DNA of 64,000 nt from Odontocerum albicorne. Taxonomy: Eukaryota > Arthropoda > Insecta > Trichoptera > Odontoceridae. The notes under the pieces are model-generated. The model saw only the letters and a program-made list of their open reading frames with translations. It searched no databases and was not told the origin of the DNA. A program made the position numbers and the translations under genes. Below, piece after piece: positions 1 through 60,691 of this stretch. How positions within the stretch are numbered: the first letter of the stretch is position 1; each line of letters begins with the position of its first letter. Location: assembly GCA_949825065.1 (NCBI GenBank), contig OX463842.1, forward strand, positions 33,782,480-33,846,479, written 5' to 3'.

Positions 1-557
1 TTTTAAATCAAATTGTAGTACGGTGTGAAACAAAATTATAACTTAAAAAATATTGTGTCGTATCCTCTCGATTCTTTCATCATTTAGTTCTGTAATCTTA
101 AGTTGTTTTTTTTTTCATAAGTTTGCAGTTTATTTGCAGGGGCATCAAACGCCACGCCGTAACGGCTGGCTTTGGATTTAATATTTAAATTTTGACATTT
201 TATGACGGTAACAAAATTTTTAAGTAAGTTTTTACGTCGCCGGGAATTCATCTTGATTTTTTTTAATTTCACTAATGGCGTTGTTTAAAAACAAACATAA
301 TTATAACTAGTCGAAGAAGTAAATAATTTACATTTTAATTTTAAGTTTTATGTGTGACATTATATTATGTTTTTATGTTAACTCGTCAATTATGTCTGAT
401 AGTCGGTGTGTTATACTAAAGAAGAATATGGAATTACTCACGTTTATTTCAAATTAATATGTCACAAAAAATGTATTTTATATGAAATTTTCATTTTGCT
501 GCTTGAAATAAGAAATTTATTTAAAAAAAATTATATTTACCAGAAACTAAGATCTAA
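1..557. other. AT-rich stretch, nothing recognised
   Basis: No exon, known repeat or RNA gene recognised. Short open frames here have no recognisable composition. Confidence 0.5.
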
Positions 558-700
558 TGAACGGTCTCTGTGGCCTAGTTTGATAGAACGCTTGCATTCC
601 ACAGAGGGGGTTTCAGATTCGAATCCTTGTGGAATCTCGAAAAAAATATAACCTAGTTTTTCACATTAAGTCTTTTAACAACGGTTGGTTCGAAGAAAAT
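558..700 (+). mobile_element. tRNA-derived SINE, degraded copy
   Basis: Carries the family's head (GGTCTCTGTGGCCTAGTT), a B-box-like GATTCGAATCC, and the body word GGTTGGTTCG. Same family as copies at 35282 and 62137. Decayed body, tail not clear. Confidence 0.6.
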
Positions 701-1650
701 TCCATATAGCAGGATAAATTATTAAACGAATATATAAGTCAGAAGTGCACAGTGTGTGTTATAGGTAGACAGAAAAAATGGTTGGATGTTGAAGGTTCAG
801 TAAAAAGCACGGATAAAATAAGATTATACATTATGAAATGTATGAATGTTTTGGAAGTGAAAGGAGTATGGTTGGATTGAAAAGTATAGAGATCTGATAC
901 TCGTATATATCTGCTCCGCAAGGAAACATCGTGATGAGTTGCATATACTCGTATGTATGTAAAATTTTACTATCACAAAGTTCATGTTATTTTCAATTAC
1001 TTTTTGTTTCCTTTATAAGTTGAGTTAAGTATTAATGCTTAAAAGGCATATACCTTATAATATTATAAGTTCCGTGTCATCAAAACACACTTAATAGTTC
1101 CCATCTGAAAGCGAACAATCCAGCCAGACGTCTTTATGGCAACGAACCTCATTCATCGCGAAATTTATTATTTTGTTGAACATAATGTGCTCTTTGGAAT
1201 TTTGAAATATCCTTCATTTTATATTATGTGTTGATAGTGAATAGAGAATTATCTCCATTAATTTATATTCACCCTTTTATTTTGAACATATAAATGTAGT
1301 CGAATGTGCAGGCGCCGTCTGGAAATTTCAAAATCTTGATATCAGATTGTTATAGACACTGTTAGCTTCTCATGCAATTTCACGTACATCGCGGATACAC
1401 ATTATCTCAACGAAGTAATGCGTTATGAAAATCCTCTCAAATTCTTTTAAGTTTTTTTATAGTACTTAATGTGTTTTATCCAAAATAAATTTGAAAATAT
1501 TTAATCTATAACTGGGTAGACTGTTAATAAATTACAATAAATAATGTTTGTTTCCCTGTTCCTCTCTCAATGAGTGTTTTCATAACATATAAATTTAACA
1601 AAAAACGAGAATCCTGTATTCACGATATTAACCATACAAAGGGCACAAAG
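701..1650. other. Unannotated AT-rich flank
   Basis: No exon recognised. Two copies of octamer TACTCGTA lie here (about 898 and 945). Confidence 0.4.
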
Positions 1651-1654
1651 GATC

Positions 1655-2060
1655 TTCTTCTTCTAATGCCATGTCAGGTCTCTCCGATCTCGGCTATCAC
1701 TTTGGCAAAGGTCTCTCTGTCCTGCGCATTATAGAACAGCTCTTGGACTTATTGTATTCTGATCCACTCTCGCGTGTTGCGGAGCCTGGACATCTGTCTT
1801 TTTCCAGCATCACGCCGACCCTCAAATTCTCTTTTAAGAAAGAGCAGCAGGACTTGGTATTTGAAATCACACAGAACGTGGCCCAAATATGACACCTCCC
1901 TAATTTTGACGTTGGTCAGAAACTCTATTTTTGTTGCAACTCTTTAAAGTATATCGTGTTGGTGACCATACCTCTTAAAATAATCCAAATTTCAAACGCT
2001 TCTAATTCGTTCATGGTATTCACCTTGTGGGTCTATGATATGTCTCAATTCCATATAACA
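1655..2060 (-). mobile_element. Non-LTR retrotransposon fragment, probable
   Basis: GC-richer block abutting the LINE fragment at 2081. The minus strand reads RDLCQ... in one frame and YNAQDRETFAKVIAEIGET in another, resembling the Arg/Asp-rich C-terminal ends of LINE polymerase proteins. Decayed, so identification is tentative. Confidence 0.4.
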
Positions 2061-2080
2061 GTCCTTCCGTGGTTGCAGTC

Positions 2081-2800
2081 CTAAGACTGGTTTGCAGCAA
2101 TTTGAACTCTTCTTCTCCATTCCCCCCTGTCCTGTGCGGCTCTTTTTAAGTCTGTATATGTTGAGCAGCGCACGTCCACCAACAGGTCCTCCAGGTACTC
2201 TCGGCGTGGGCGTCCCCTAGAGTTTGTCCCCTCGGTCATACCCTCCATTATGGCATGCAAGAGGCCCTCTTGTCGTATTATATGACCGATCCATCTTGCA
2301 CGCCTTTCGGACAGGATCCTGAGCAGGTGCCTTCCTCCTTCGATTCGTTGGAGAACCTCTTCATTTGTGATGCGGTCTCTCCAGGAAATTCCTAATAGTC
2401 TTCTATAGGACCACATCTCAAAAGCCTCTAGTCTTCGTCTATCTCTTTCGGATAGGCACCATGTCTCGCAGCCGTACATCAAGATACTCCATACATAGGT
2501 CTTGATGAGGAGTATTCTCAGTTTTAGGTCTATATTATTTGATTATATTATTTTCGACCTTTTATTAAATGCAAGTCTAGCCTGATGTATACGGCTGTCG
2601 ACCTCGCTCTTGGACCGACCGTCCCATGTTATTTTGCTCCCGAGGTAGACAAACTCCTTGGTGTTCTTTAGTGGTTTACCCGACATCACTATTCTCATCT
2701 GGTGCTGCGCTCGGCCTACAGTCAGCAGCTTTGTTTTGTCTTTATTTATCTTCATACTGTAGTTATTTTGAAGACAAGACATATAACAGTACAGACCACT
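2081..2800 (-). mobile_element. Non-LTR retrotransposon, C-terminal part of reverse transcriptase
   Basis: Two minus-strand open pieces. The upstream piece (2782-2543) has MKINKDKTKLLTVGR and KEFVYLGSKITWDGRS, the end of the polymerase/thumb region. The downstream piece (2482-2081) has YGCETWCLSERDRRRLEAFE, YRRLLGISWRDRITNEEVL and RRARWIGHIIRQ, the post-polymerase tail of RTE/BovB-like and related LINEs. The frame is broken between 2543 and 2482 and the 5' part, with endonuclease and polymerase core, is missing: a dead 5'-truncated copy. Confidence 0.85.
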
Positions 2801-3094
2801 AATCTTTCTTTGCCAAAGTTATAAATTGATATTATCATTGAGAGAATGCCCTCATGTTCTATTCTGCATTTAACTTCAATGTCAGCAGGATCGAGTCTCT
2901 GTTATTATGCTGCCGAGGTATTGAAAATGATTTTCTCTCTTTTTATTCTGTCCGTTAATTACAAGTGATGTTTTATCATCAAGTACTATCGGAAGGGTGA
3001 ATTGCCTAAATAAAACACAGTAATTGAATGTAAAACCCTTTTTTATAAAATAAAAAAAAACAGCATTTAAAAAAAACTTTATTTTTTATTCGAT

Positions 3095-3301
3095 TTAAAC
3101 ATCTTGAAGTGGGAAAGTTTTTCGAAAAAGAAACGCAACATTCATTGAACGCGGCAAATACTCGTATATTGCATTTAGTAAATCAAATCTGTCACGTAAA
3201 AGACAACCGATAAACGTATGATCTATAATCTCATCATCCAAACTACACTCATAGCCGAGGTCATCCACAATACTCATTTTGTAAAGGTGACTAACCACCA
3301 C
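3095..3301 (-). mobile_element. Possible LINE C-terminal zinc-knuckle remnant
   Basis: Minus-strand open piece with YECSLDDEIIDHTFIGCLL, resembling the C..-H-C motif (xxHxxxxC) at the end of many LINE polymerases. Short and isolated. Confidence 0.35.
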
Positions 3302-3438
3302 GCAGTAAGTAGTCCATCCGCAAGTGATACATGATTAACACTTCTCTGTTGTTAATTTTTATTTTATTATATCACGGTTCCAAAGAGTTGCCCGATTATT
3401 TTTTTATCTACAGCCCTTATTCACACTAATTATATTAT

Positions 3439-3491
3439 ATTTTTTTTAAATTGAGATAAAAATATATTTTTATCTCAATTTAAAAAAATAT
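3439..3491. repeat. Near-perfect hairpin, arms about 25 bp
   Basis: TTTTTTAAATTGAGATAAAA is followed almost directly by its reverse complement TTTTATCTCAATTTAAAAAA, with a short AT centre. AT-rich; could be a tiny foldback element or a chance palindrome that extrudes. Confidence 0.7.
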
Positions 3492-4259
3492 GTCTGCAAG
3501 TAGATTAATGTATTGTAACATCTTGCCAGATGTTCGATTCATGTTTGAACTTGTTCCCTGGGGCAAGCTTTAACCAGATAATATTTGAAGTACCTATAAA
3601 CCGACTATTTTATCTCCATGAGTCATATGCTTGGAAGAAGCTAGCATCCGTCACCAGGCCATAAAATATTATTATTGGCCTAATTGTTGACAGTGTGTCC
3701 GTTTATGTTATTACCGACTAATATTCCCTGTATGAAAATGGGTGCTTGACAGAGGGCAAAATATGTTTTATATTTTTAATATCTTTATTCTTTTATTTTT
3801 AATATTAATATCTACATTTGATATTTTACAATCACAATTAGGACATTGAATTGTTTTTTTTTTTTAATTGGAGCGGAAATAAAATATTGTAATGTATTAC
3901 ACTTGACGGAGTATACATTTATTATATTCTGGAATTTCCTTTTTGTCTCACCTTTATTATTTACCCAATACTACAGATACATAGTTATAATTTACTGTTT
4001 CATTTTTATCTTATTTTGTGTTATATTTTATTTTAATGCCATTTATACCAATGCATATCAATTTAAAAATAGAAAGTGAATTTCAGCAATCCCTATTGAA
4101 ATTTAGAGATCAGATCGATACATTTTCACTAATTTATTTTCAATGCCTCTTCAGACAATTATCACGATTCATCTCCATGAATTTAAATCTTCAAACTAAC
4201 TGCATAGATTTCTTGATATTGTCTGATTCGGGTTCAACTGAAGAATCTTCACGCACAAA

Positions 4260-4489
4260 CAGTACCCGGCGGTAAGTAATACACATCGGCCTTAAGAAAG
4301 AGACTGTCGGCCATAATCGGCTTTGTAGAGCGTCGTCTCTGTCATTCATACACGTGTTCTGTCGCGATTTGTCAGTCGTTGTCAAGCGTTCTAGGGACAG
4401 AGACGATGCTATACAACGCCGAAGTTAGCCGATTATGGCCGACAGTCTCTTTCTTAAGCCCGATGTGTATTACTTACCGCCGGGTACTG
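4260..4489. mobile_element. Foldback/MITE-like element with long inverted arms
   Basis: The left arm 4260-4342 begins CAGTACCCGGCGGTAAGTAA; the right arm 4396-4489 is its reverse complement, ending ...CCGCCGGGTACTG. Outer 60 bp nearly identical, inner arms interrupted by short gaps; the loop is about 50 bp. Ends CAGTA resemble hAT-type termini, but I see no clear target duplication. Confidence 0.75.
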
Positions 4490-4762
4490 TACATGCATAT
4501 CATCGCACCATTATGCAGAGAACATTGTAAGCACTACTTTCCCCTCCACATCTCGTCAGGCACAATCTTCTAGTATTCATACTCCTCACTTTACCTTCTT
4601 TCTAAATCTAGTCCACGCTTTTCTCAGTCTTACCCTTTGTTCTGACGACGAAAAACTAAAAACATAAAAATAATATACATATATATACAGAATTAAAAGT
4701 CTGAATTCTCGGAGTAGGGGAAAATGACTATGGGTGCAATAAATATCTGAATATATGGGTTA

Positions 4763-5312
4763 TATGGGGTGCTCAACAAGAACTGCAATTTTAGATTTGC
4801 CGTTATTTTTTAGCTGTCAAACGTATTATATTTATAATAGACATACGTCATCTACATAACCTATAAATTAATCATGCAGCGGTACACAATTGCAGAATGC
4901 TTAGAAATTATTAAAATTCATTATAAAAATGGTGAAAAAATCTGCTATGCACTTCGTAAAATTCGTGCTGTTTTCCCGCGAAATCATGTGTCAATATTCA
5001 ATGCAGTGAAGAATTTTATCAAGAATGTCGAAGAAAGTGGTTCTGTTGAAAACAAGCAAACAGCAATTCGTCATCGTCCAGTTCGTTCAAGGGGAAATAT
5101 TGATGCTGTAAAAGATAGTATTGCAAATGAACCAAACGAGAATTGCAATCAATGAAAAAAAACAAGTTTTTTTTAAATGTTCATGTTTATTGGTATCAAT
5201 GTAATTAGTGCACATGGGAAGTATGTGTGGAAAATTATAAATATGTTATACGTTTGACAGCTGAAAAATGGCAGCAAATTTAAAATTGCAGTTCTTGTTG
5301 TGCCACCCTATA
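4763..5312 (+). mobile_element. Tc1/mariner-like element, internally deleted
   Basis: Terminal inverted repeats of about 65 bp: left GGTGCTCAACAAGAACTGCA..., right the complement ending TGTGCCACCC, bounded by TATA/CTATA. Inside (4874-5155) is an open piece MQRYTIAECLEIIKIHYKNG ... RHRPVRS, the N-terminal helix-turn-helix (DUF4817-type) of a mariner-like transposase. The catalytic domain is absent. Confidence 0.85.
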
Positions 5313-5529
5313 CACCTGGGATTAATAAAATGCAATAGGGTGCCCTTGCTTTCGCAAATTATGTCTTGAAATTATTATTTGATGCGGTCACACGAATATG
5401 AATGTTTTAAATTCAAGCGTAAATCTATTTATTTATTTATTGAATCTCATTACGTTTTATCAGAATGACCGCACGGTAATTACAACAGGTATACAATTGG
5501 TATAATGTTTGCTGGAGAAAAGGTGATTA

Positions 5530-6180
5530 ATGTCCTGTACCCTCGGTAGCTGAGAGTAAATTTGGACGGATCACTGACCTTCAGGCCTCATCTAACCGCC
5601 ATCCAAGCAAAGACTTGCAGCTGATTTAACTTGCTTCACAAATTAGCCAGGACCAGTTAGGGATGTAGCATGTCTACTCCTTGCACGACGGCGATGACAT
5701 TAATGTACTCCGTAGCCAATATGGTGCTCTCGTTTGGCTTAGAAGCGCCCACACAAACCTTTTTGATACCCAGCTCAATGAGATAATATAGTCAGTGGCA
5801 CCCTAAAATCAACTTCTTCAGCATGGCTTCCGGTTCTAACAAACATATTACCTCATTATCTACGAAGCAAAGACACCTTAATGATAAATTATAAAAAGTG
5901 TGTCATAATGACGCTATCAATGCACGTGGTTTCTGTTGCCCTCCTCTGACTCGTCTTGGATCCCAAATATCTTTTTGAATCGTGGGATAACAATTGGCCG
6001 AGAGGAATGTGAGTTCACCAGATACTTGGCGACAGCAATAGAATCGGCCCTCGGTCGGAAACCCCCACCTTGCGAATGATCCTAACATGTTTCTCGCCAC
6101 GAATATTATGGTGTACCCTGATCGTGGTTGCAGTGCGCATGCCTTGCATGGGTGAGGTTTCATTGATTCACTGTTGTATT
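5530..6180. other. GC-richer block, probably an unclassified repeat
   Basis: Base composition is clearly above the surrounding DNA, as with other transposon fragments here. An 86-codon minus-strand frame (6163-5903) has no motif I recognise. No terminal repeats seen. Confidence 0.35.
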
Positions 6181-6799
6181 CATGTAGAATGATCCAGACT
6201 TTCGGTCACTTCGTGAATGAGTATTCAATATATTCATTCTTGTGAGACCTGGAGATTCATCGGGATACTCCTAAAGCTATATGAGAAGCTTGAACATCGG
6301 ACTGTAATGGATGGATGAGAAACTTAAACATCGGACTGTAAGAGAGAAAACATACGAGACAAAAAAAAATAACATGACATGGATATCTGATTTCGTAACA
6401 CACACAGTCACATTTTAGGTAACGACATCCGAATTCAAACATTTTTCTTTGAAAGTTTGAGTAAAATACAAGTTTCAGTAAAATCCTTTGTGTACTCGTG
6501 TTTTGGCAATGATGATAATGGGTGGAAAGAGAATCATAGTTCGGGTTACACAATAAATCCATATAGGGCGAGTTTACTTATATTTTATAGCTATCAATTT
6601 TATTTTTGATATAATGCCTGTACTTAGTACCTGAGCCACCCTGTAGTTTATGACAAAGGATACTACTCGTACCGTGTGGGTTTCATTTATAATAATTGAC
6701 ATCGTTTTATTATTCTCCGTTACCCCTTGATACACTCAAACTGAGTTTGCCAAATTTTTCGTAGCATTAGATGTTTGTTTATTTTTTAGTATTTAAAAC

Positions 6800-7012
6800 A
6801 TTGTATTACACTTTCGTTGTATACAGTACAATCTGACGCGTTTATTGCCATGTGGCAATCTATTCCAACCAATCAGAAAAATGTTAAAAGAGGCATTAAG
6901 TGAAAATCAGACTGGAATCCTTTTTATGAAAAAATCTGAGTTCCAGCTGTATTTTAACCCACAACCTCCGGGCTGGGAGACAGGCGTCTTGCCAACTAGG
7001 CCACGGTCGTTC
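6800..7012 (-). mobile_element. tRNA-derived SINE, minus strand
   Basis: Reverse complement reads ACCGTGGCCTAGTTGGCAAG (head) ... TTGTGGGTT, ... TTGGTTGGAATAGATTGCCA CATGGCAATA, and the tail TACTGTATACAACGAAAGTG. Matches copies at 35282 and 62137. Confidence 0.85.
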
Positions 7013-7200
7013 ATATGTGGGAAATATTTATATGTGGGAATGAAACATGGACATGGAAAAATAGTGAAAGGAATGGAATAAATACTGTAAAACTGCGTGC
7101 ACTTAGAACAATACATAGGGAGATAATGTATGACAGAATACGAAATAAAGAGATAAGGGACGAATGTGATAGTCTAGATATGATAGTCTGGCGCTCTGTC
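7013..7200 (+). mobile_element. LINE reverse transcriptase tail fragment
   Basis: Plus-strand translation CGNETWTWKNSERNGINTVK then LRALRTIHREIMYDRIRNKEIRDE parallels the YG.ETW...R..A.E.R.LR...G....DRIRN..I tail of RTE-like LINEs. Adjacent to, but distinct from, the SINE on its left. Confidence 0.7.
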
Positions 7201-7299
7201 ATCCCCGACAGTGAAATGACGTGGTGTACCTACATAAAACTTTTTATTTGGTATGACTTAATACACATACTACCTACGTAAATGTTTTTTATTGGGATA

Positions 7300-7440
7300 A
7301 CTTTCGTGGCCTTGTTGATAAAATGCTTGTCTTCCATCCAGGGAGTAGCGAGTTCAATTACCATTTATATCCACATTTTTTTATCAATGGTTTTCATTTA
7401 AGGCATCTTTAACATATTTCTGGTTGGTTGGCATTGACTT
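7300..7440 (+). mobile_element. tRNA-derived SINE, degraded copy
   Basis: CGTGGCCTTGTTGATAAAAT head, GAGTTCAATTACC B-box-like, then GGTTTTCATTTAAGGCATCT and TTTCTGGTTGGTTGG. Tail missing. Confidence 0.7.
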
Positions 7441-7464
7441 TATATATTTTTATTTTTATATTAC

Positions 7465-7725
7465 ACGCACTTAGGCTTCTGAAATGTGGACCTATCATTG
7501 AATGCTGATCATTAGCTGGACCAAAAAGTCACAAATGCGGAAATACTCAAACAGGTCGAAAGAAACCGTCAAAATAAGATAAATGGTGTATTTGGGACAT
7601 TGTTTACTAAAATTTGAGGATACACAGTTAATGGCAAGATCAAGATCGCGGGTCGTAGAGGAGTAAGAAGAAATATCCGATAGTGAACGGGTGGATGTTT
7701 GGCTTGTGGAGGATCTGATTTTCTT
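7465..7725 (+). mobile_element. LINE reverse transcriptase tail fragment, second copy type
   Basis: Decayed plus-strand reading with ISWTKKSQMRKY and MVYLGHCLLKFEDTQL, matching the ISW..K.TN.E.L and YLGH.LR motifs of LINE tails, then an Arg/Gly-rich stretch. Several stops: a fossil. Confidence 0.6.
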
Positions 7726-8265
7726 TTTGGTCTAGGCAACTCGCCTTGCTGAGATATGTTTCTTATTACCAGGAATAAGGAACTGAATGCCGACCTTCAC
7801 TAGTTGGAGATACACGAAAAGATTTTTCAATTAAATATTCTTATTGATTAAATCAAGCTCGTTAACCGAATTCTAAATTAAGCATATCTGGAAAGGCAAC
7901 GAAATTAATTAATTTTGTTTTCATGAGTTAGACCCGTAAAAAAATCCGTATCTTAATTTTACACTGTCTTCTAAGTTTTTGAGGTCTCCGTAGCAGTCTT
8001 GAAAGGCAATTATTATATTCAAATTTAACTTGGACGTTTATAAACTCGTAATCTTATTTCTTTTGGTTTAGTCAATTCAGCCCACTTTGAGTGCTTAGCG
8101 ATATGTTCTTAATTTATTGACTTTTTATCAATTGCTATATCTTTTTGTGATGTTACGTAATCAAATCATTGCGAGACTATAATATTTTTTCGTAATGCAG
8201 CGGCAAATAATGTATTGTTTATATTTACCGATAACTATAAAAAATGTATTTTATTTTAATTATAC

Positions 8266-8463
8266 TTTCGTTGTGTACAATACAACTTGGTGATTTTTGC
8301 CATGTGGCAATCTTTTCCAACCAAGCGAAAATATGTTGAATAGGACTTAGTGAAATCTAGACTGGAACCCTTTTTTAAATAAATTGGGGACCAACGGGAA
8401 TCGAACTCGTAGTCCCCGCGTTGGAAGATAGGCGGCTTACAAACTAGACTACGAAAGTCGTCA
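8266..8463 (-). mobile_element. tRNA-derived SINE, minus strand
   Basis: Full family layout in reverse: tail CTTTCGTTGTGTACAATACA, GCCATGTGGCAATCTTTTCC, TCTAGACTGGAACCC, then B box GGGAATCGAACTCG and head end AAACTAGACTACGAAAG. Confidence 0.85.
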
Positions 8464-8644
8464 AAAACGCAATTTTAACAACCTATATTTTCTAAGTCAT
8501 TTTTAAAATTCACCTTAGATACTTTTTAACTTACGAGTATTCTATGTGATTGAAACAGCTAGGTAACGCTACTCCGTTTGATTTAAGTGTACTCAATTTT
8601 ATAATAAACGTTGAGTAGAAATTTTTATATTCTTTAGGTTCAGT

Positions 8645-8835
8645 TGAGTAAGGGTTTTCGGAGTGTTTTACCGCATGGTTTGGCTTATGATATCGACGTT
8701 TCGAAAACGTTGCAGTTTTCAACTTCAGGATTGTTCGTAATCAAAGTTGATACGACGTTTTCGACTTACTTCATTTTCGTAAACCACGCGGTAAGCACCG
8801 AAACACCTTACCCTGATACGAAAAACCGCGAAAGC
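8645..8835. repeat. Imperfect foldback repeat
   Basis: GTTTTACCGCATGGTTT near 8665 pairs with AAACCACGCGGTAAGCACC near 8780, extending outward (TAAGGGTTTTCGG / CCGAAACACCTTA). A 75-codon open frame across it shows no motif and is probably incidental. Confidence 0.5.
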
Positions 8836-8871
8836 CTCAAAACATTATTTTTTTGGCCAGCGAGCCGTTAA

Positions 8872-10140
8872 GACAGCCAACACTGCATTACAGGATTATC
8901 TAATGTCATTAACAATAATGTCGTGGGTAAAATTTGTACCATGATAATTTAAGTACCTATACAAAATTATCTCTTTTATCGCTTTTGCAATTTTTTGCGC
9001 AAATTGATATTTCGTCTTTACGAGTACATCCTGCGAGAAATCCATTTGAAGTAAAAGTTGTCTTTCATTATAATAGCCCATTTTTATAGGCGCGCTTTAA
9101 AACCTACTTTTATACTGTGTATTAGATATTCTTTATGAAAATTTATATGTGCTTGTATGTTTTACACATTTTTCATAATTTATTTTACCATACATACTCG
9201 TATTTCAATCTTCAACGTAATAAATTTGAGGACTAATTTTCGTTATGACGTTTTTATTATTTCAGTGTAAAAATATGTCATTTTAAGTAGAAAATAACTT
9301 TAAAAAATCGGCCATAAATAAATACTGTCGTGTCTTAGCAAGATAGATTCAAGTTTACCTCATTGAAATGAGTATCGTTAGCTAGTTAACTAGAATATAT
9401 AAATTTTACTTATTACATTTCTTTAACTATAATAACAAATTATCCAATTTTACAACATTGGTAATTTCCCTACTGATTTGTAAAAAATATTTATATCTAA
9501 TTGTAAGCTTACGGTGTTTATTAACCTGAAAGAAATAACACTCAAAATGTTCTCGGATCTTGAGCACTTTTGACTTCACAATTGAATGAAAACTATGCAA
9601 GTGATGAATACACGAACTATCGAGAACCAGGCATTTCGATTTAGGTGAAAATATTTTTATGATTTTTATCGTTTCCCAATTTAATTTTTATTAGCTTTTA
9701 TAACATGCGAGAAAAATCTGTCATAAAATTATATTATGTTATAAAAGTAAAAAAATTGAACAATTTTTATTAAATATACAAGGTTTATTTTTTTGCATAC
9801 GGAACTAAAAAGAAGTAATATTATGTTTAAAAATTTAATCAAGTTACTATAAGTACATCGGTCCAGAACAAATAATGTTTTAGTTTATCCAAAGCTATTT
9901 TTTTACTTTACGTTTTTTCAAAACTTAAACTGTCAATATGTCTTTTGTAATATTTTTATACAGGCTGCAGATTTTCGTCGTCATCAAATCAAATCTTAGA
10001 TACGAGTATATTTACATATTTTTACCGTTTCTATTTTCACACACATCTTACAATATAACACCATTGGGGGAAAGCTTACACATTAAGAAAAGATTGGCAT
10101 TTCACCAAATTTTTACATAAATGATTAAGCATGGTACGAG
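8872..10140. other. AT-rich stretch, nothing recognised
   Basis: No cadherin-like coding, no transposon motif. Holds several TACGAGTA/TACTCGTA octamers. Confidence 0.4.
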
Positions 10141-10142
10141 TA

Positions 10143-11082
10143 CGTGGGTCGTCCAGAAAGTAAAGAACGTTTTGGCATAACTAAATAAAAACGAAAGATA
10201 TCAACACAAAACTTTATTTACAGTACGTTACTCTATTTTTCAATGTACTCGCCATAGCTGTCAAGGCACTTATTGTAACGTGGAACCAATTTTTCAATTC
10301 CGATGTTATACTCTTCTACCGCCAAAGATTTGAGCCAGGATATCACTTCTTATTTGAGGTCTTCATCGTTTGCAAACTGTTTTCCACCCAAAAATTCCTT
10401 TAGTTTCGGGAATAAGTGAAAATCATTTGGTGCCAAGTCAGGGATGTAAGGAGGATGTTCAAAAATTTCCCACTTAAGACGTTGAAGTTCTCGCTGTGTT
10501 CGTGCTGATGCATGAGGCCGCGCATTGTCATGAATCAAAACCACCTTTCCCCACAACATTCCACGTCTCTTGTTTTGGATGGTGCGTCTAAGCCGTTGAA
10601 GAGTTTCACGATAGGTCTCTGAGTTTATTGTGTGTCCTCTTGGCATAAACTCCACGTGGATCAAACCCTTTCGGTCCCAAAAAACTGTTGCCATCACTTT
10701 TCTGGTGTTGAGATTCGGTTTTTCTTTTACGAGTACACATCTTTTTGTAGCCAAGGTGCTCTGTCACTATTTCATGTAGAAGCGATCGTGGAATTTGTGG
10801 GAAAGATTCATGTACTGTGCTTAAAGTTGCCTATAAATTTCGATAGGCCGAACATTTTGTGCATTCAGAAAACGAATGACACTACGCACTTAACATTTGA
10901 CGGGATTTTCGATGGGCGCAACCATTTTGAAAGGTTACAGAACAAAGACGCACGACCGTTCAGCAACAAAACTCGGCTCGCACTGAAGGGAGGGAAGGAG
11001 CTAACTGGCGCGCATACGATCGCGGTGGGGGGGATCGGCACAGGGCGTGGTGCGCAATCGTTCTTTACTATCTGGACGCGCG
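10143..11082 (-). mobile_element. mariner element, deleted; transposase fragment on minus strand
   Basis: Ends are inverted repeats GTCCAGAAAGTAAAGAACG (left) and its counterpart CGTTCTTTACTATCTGGAC (right), each next to TA. Minus-strand frame 10754-10350 gives the catalytic region: TRKVMATVFWDRKG, HDNARPHA (second Asp) and IPDLAPNDFHLF (third Asp of DD34D). The N-terminal DNA-binding part and first Asp are gone; about 0.94 kb against the usual 1.3 kb. Confidence 0.9.
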
Positions 11083-11810
11083 TAGTATATTATATTGTTG
11101 ATCGATTCGAAGTTTTATTGGTTTGAATTTGATTCTGGGTATTATAACCGCTTGAGACTTTTATTAACTTTTGATTAAAAAACGTCAGTTGTAATTTGGG
11201 GGTCTAATATCTGCACGATATCTAACATATAATATTATTAACTGCTCGTAACTTTAGGTATTCCTATAATTTAAACGGCGTTTTTTTTGTTCATTTACGA
11301 GTATATGGAAATTTTTGTTTGGTTTTACAGTCGATAATACAAATTGGGCTATATAGTTTATTGTTTGTTTTTATTTTATAATATATTTTTGCACTGATTT
11401 TTATTAAAATAATATCAATTATGAACAGCGAAGAACGCAAGTGTTGATATTATTTTAAAAAGCAAAATAATGTGCAATATTCAATTAAATAAGAAAACAT
11501 TTTTAAAAAATTGAATTATTTCAACGTAATTATTTTTTTCTATTTATTCGAACATCGAAAATAATTAACTATCCAAAATATATGTTCACAAATCTAAACT
11601 CGCGTTCTTTGTCTGTGCAAAGTAAAAAATGACGTTTTTATTAGGAGTATTTTTATTATTTCTCATTACTATTTTGTATAGTAAAATAATCTAAATTTCT
11701 ATAAAAGAATGTTTTTTTTTGTATTATTTACAACGAAAAAATATTAGTGTTGTATATATTGAAGCTGTTTGGGTTTGATTGTGGATTTTAATATGATGCA
11801 CCAGACGCAG

Positions 11811-60691
<48,881 letters not shown>

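Noticed and set aside
5903..6163. 86-codon minus-strand frame as a gene
   Set aside because: No recognisable domain and no splice context; more likely part of an unclassified repeat.
8644..8871. 75-codon open frame as a host exon
   Set aside because: It lies across an inverted repeat and has no cadherin motif or convincing splice sites.
10632..11126. 164-codon plus-strand open frame
   Set aside because: It overlaps the mariner in antisense and runs through its terminal repeat; no recognisable protein motif.
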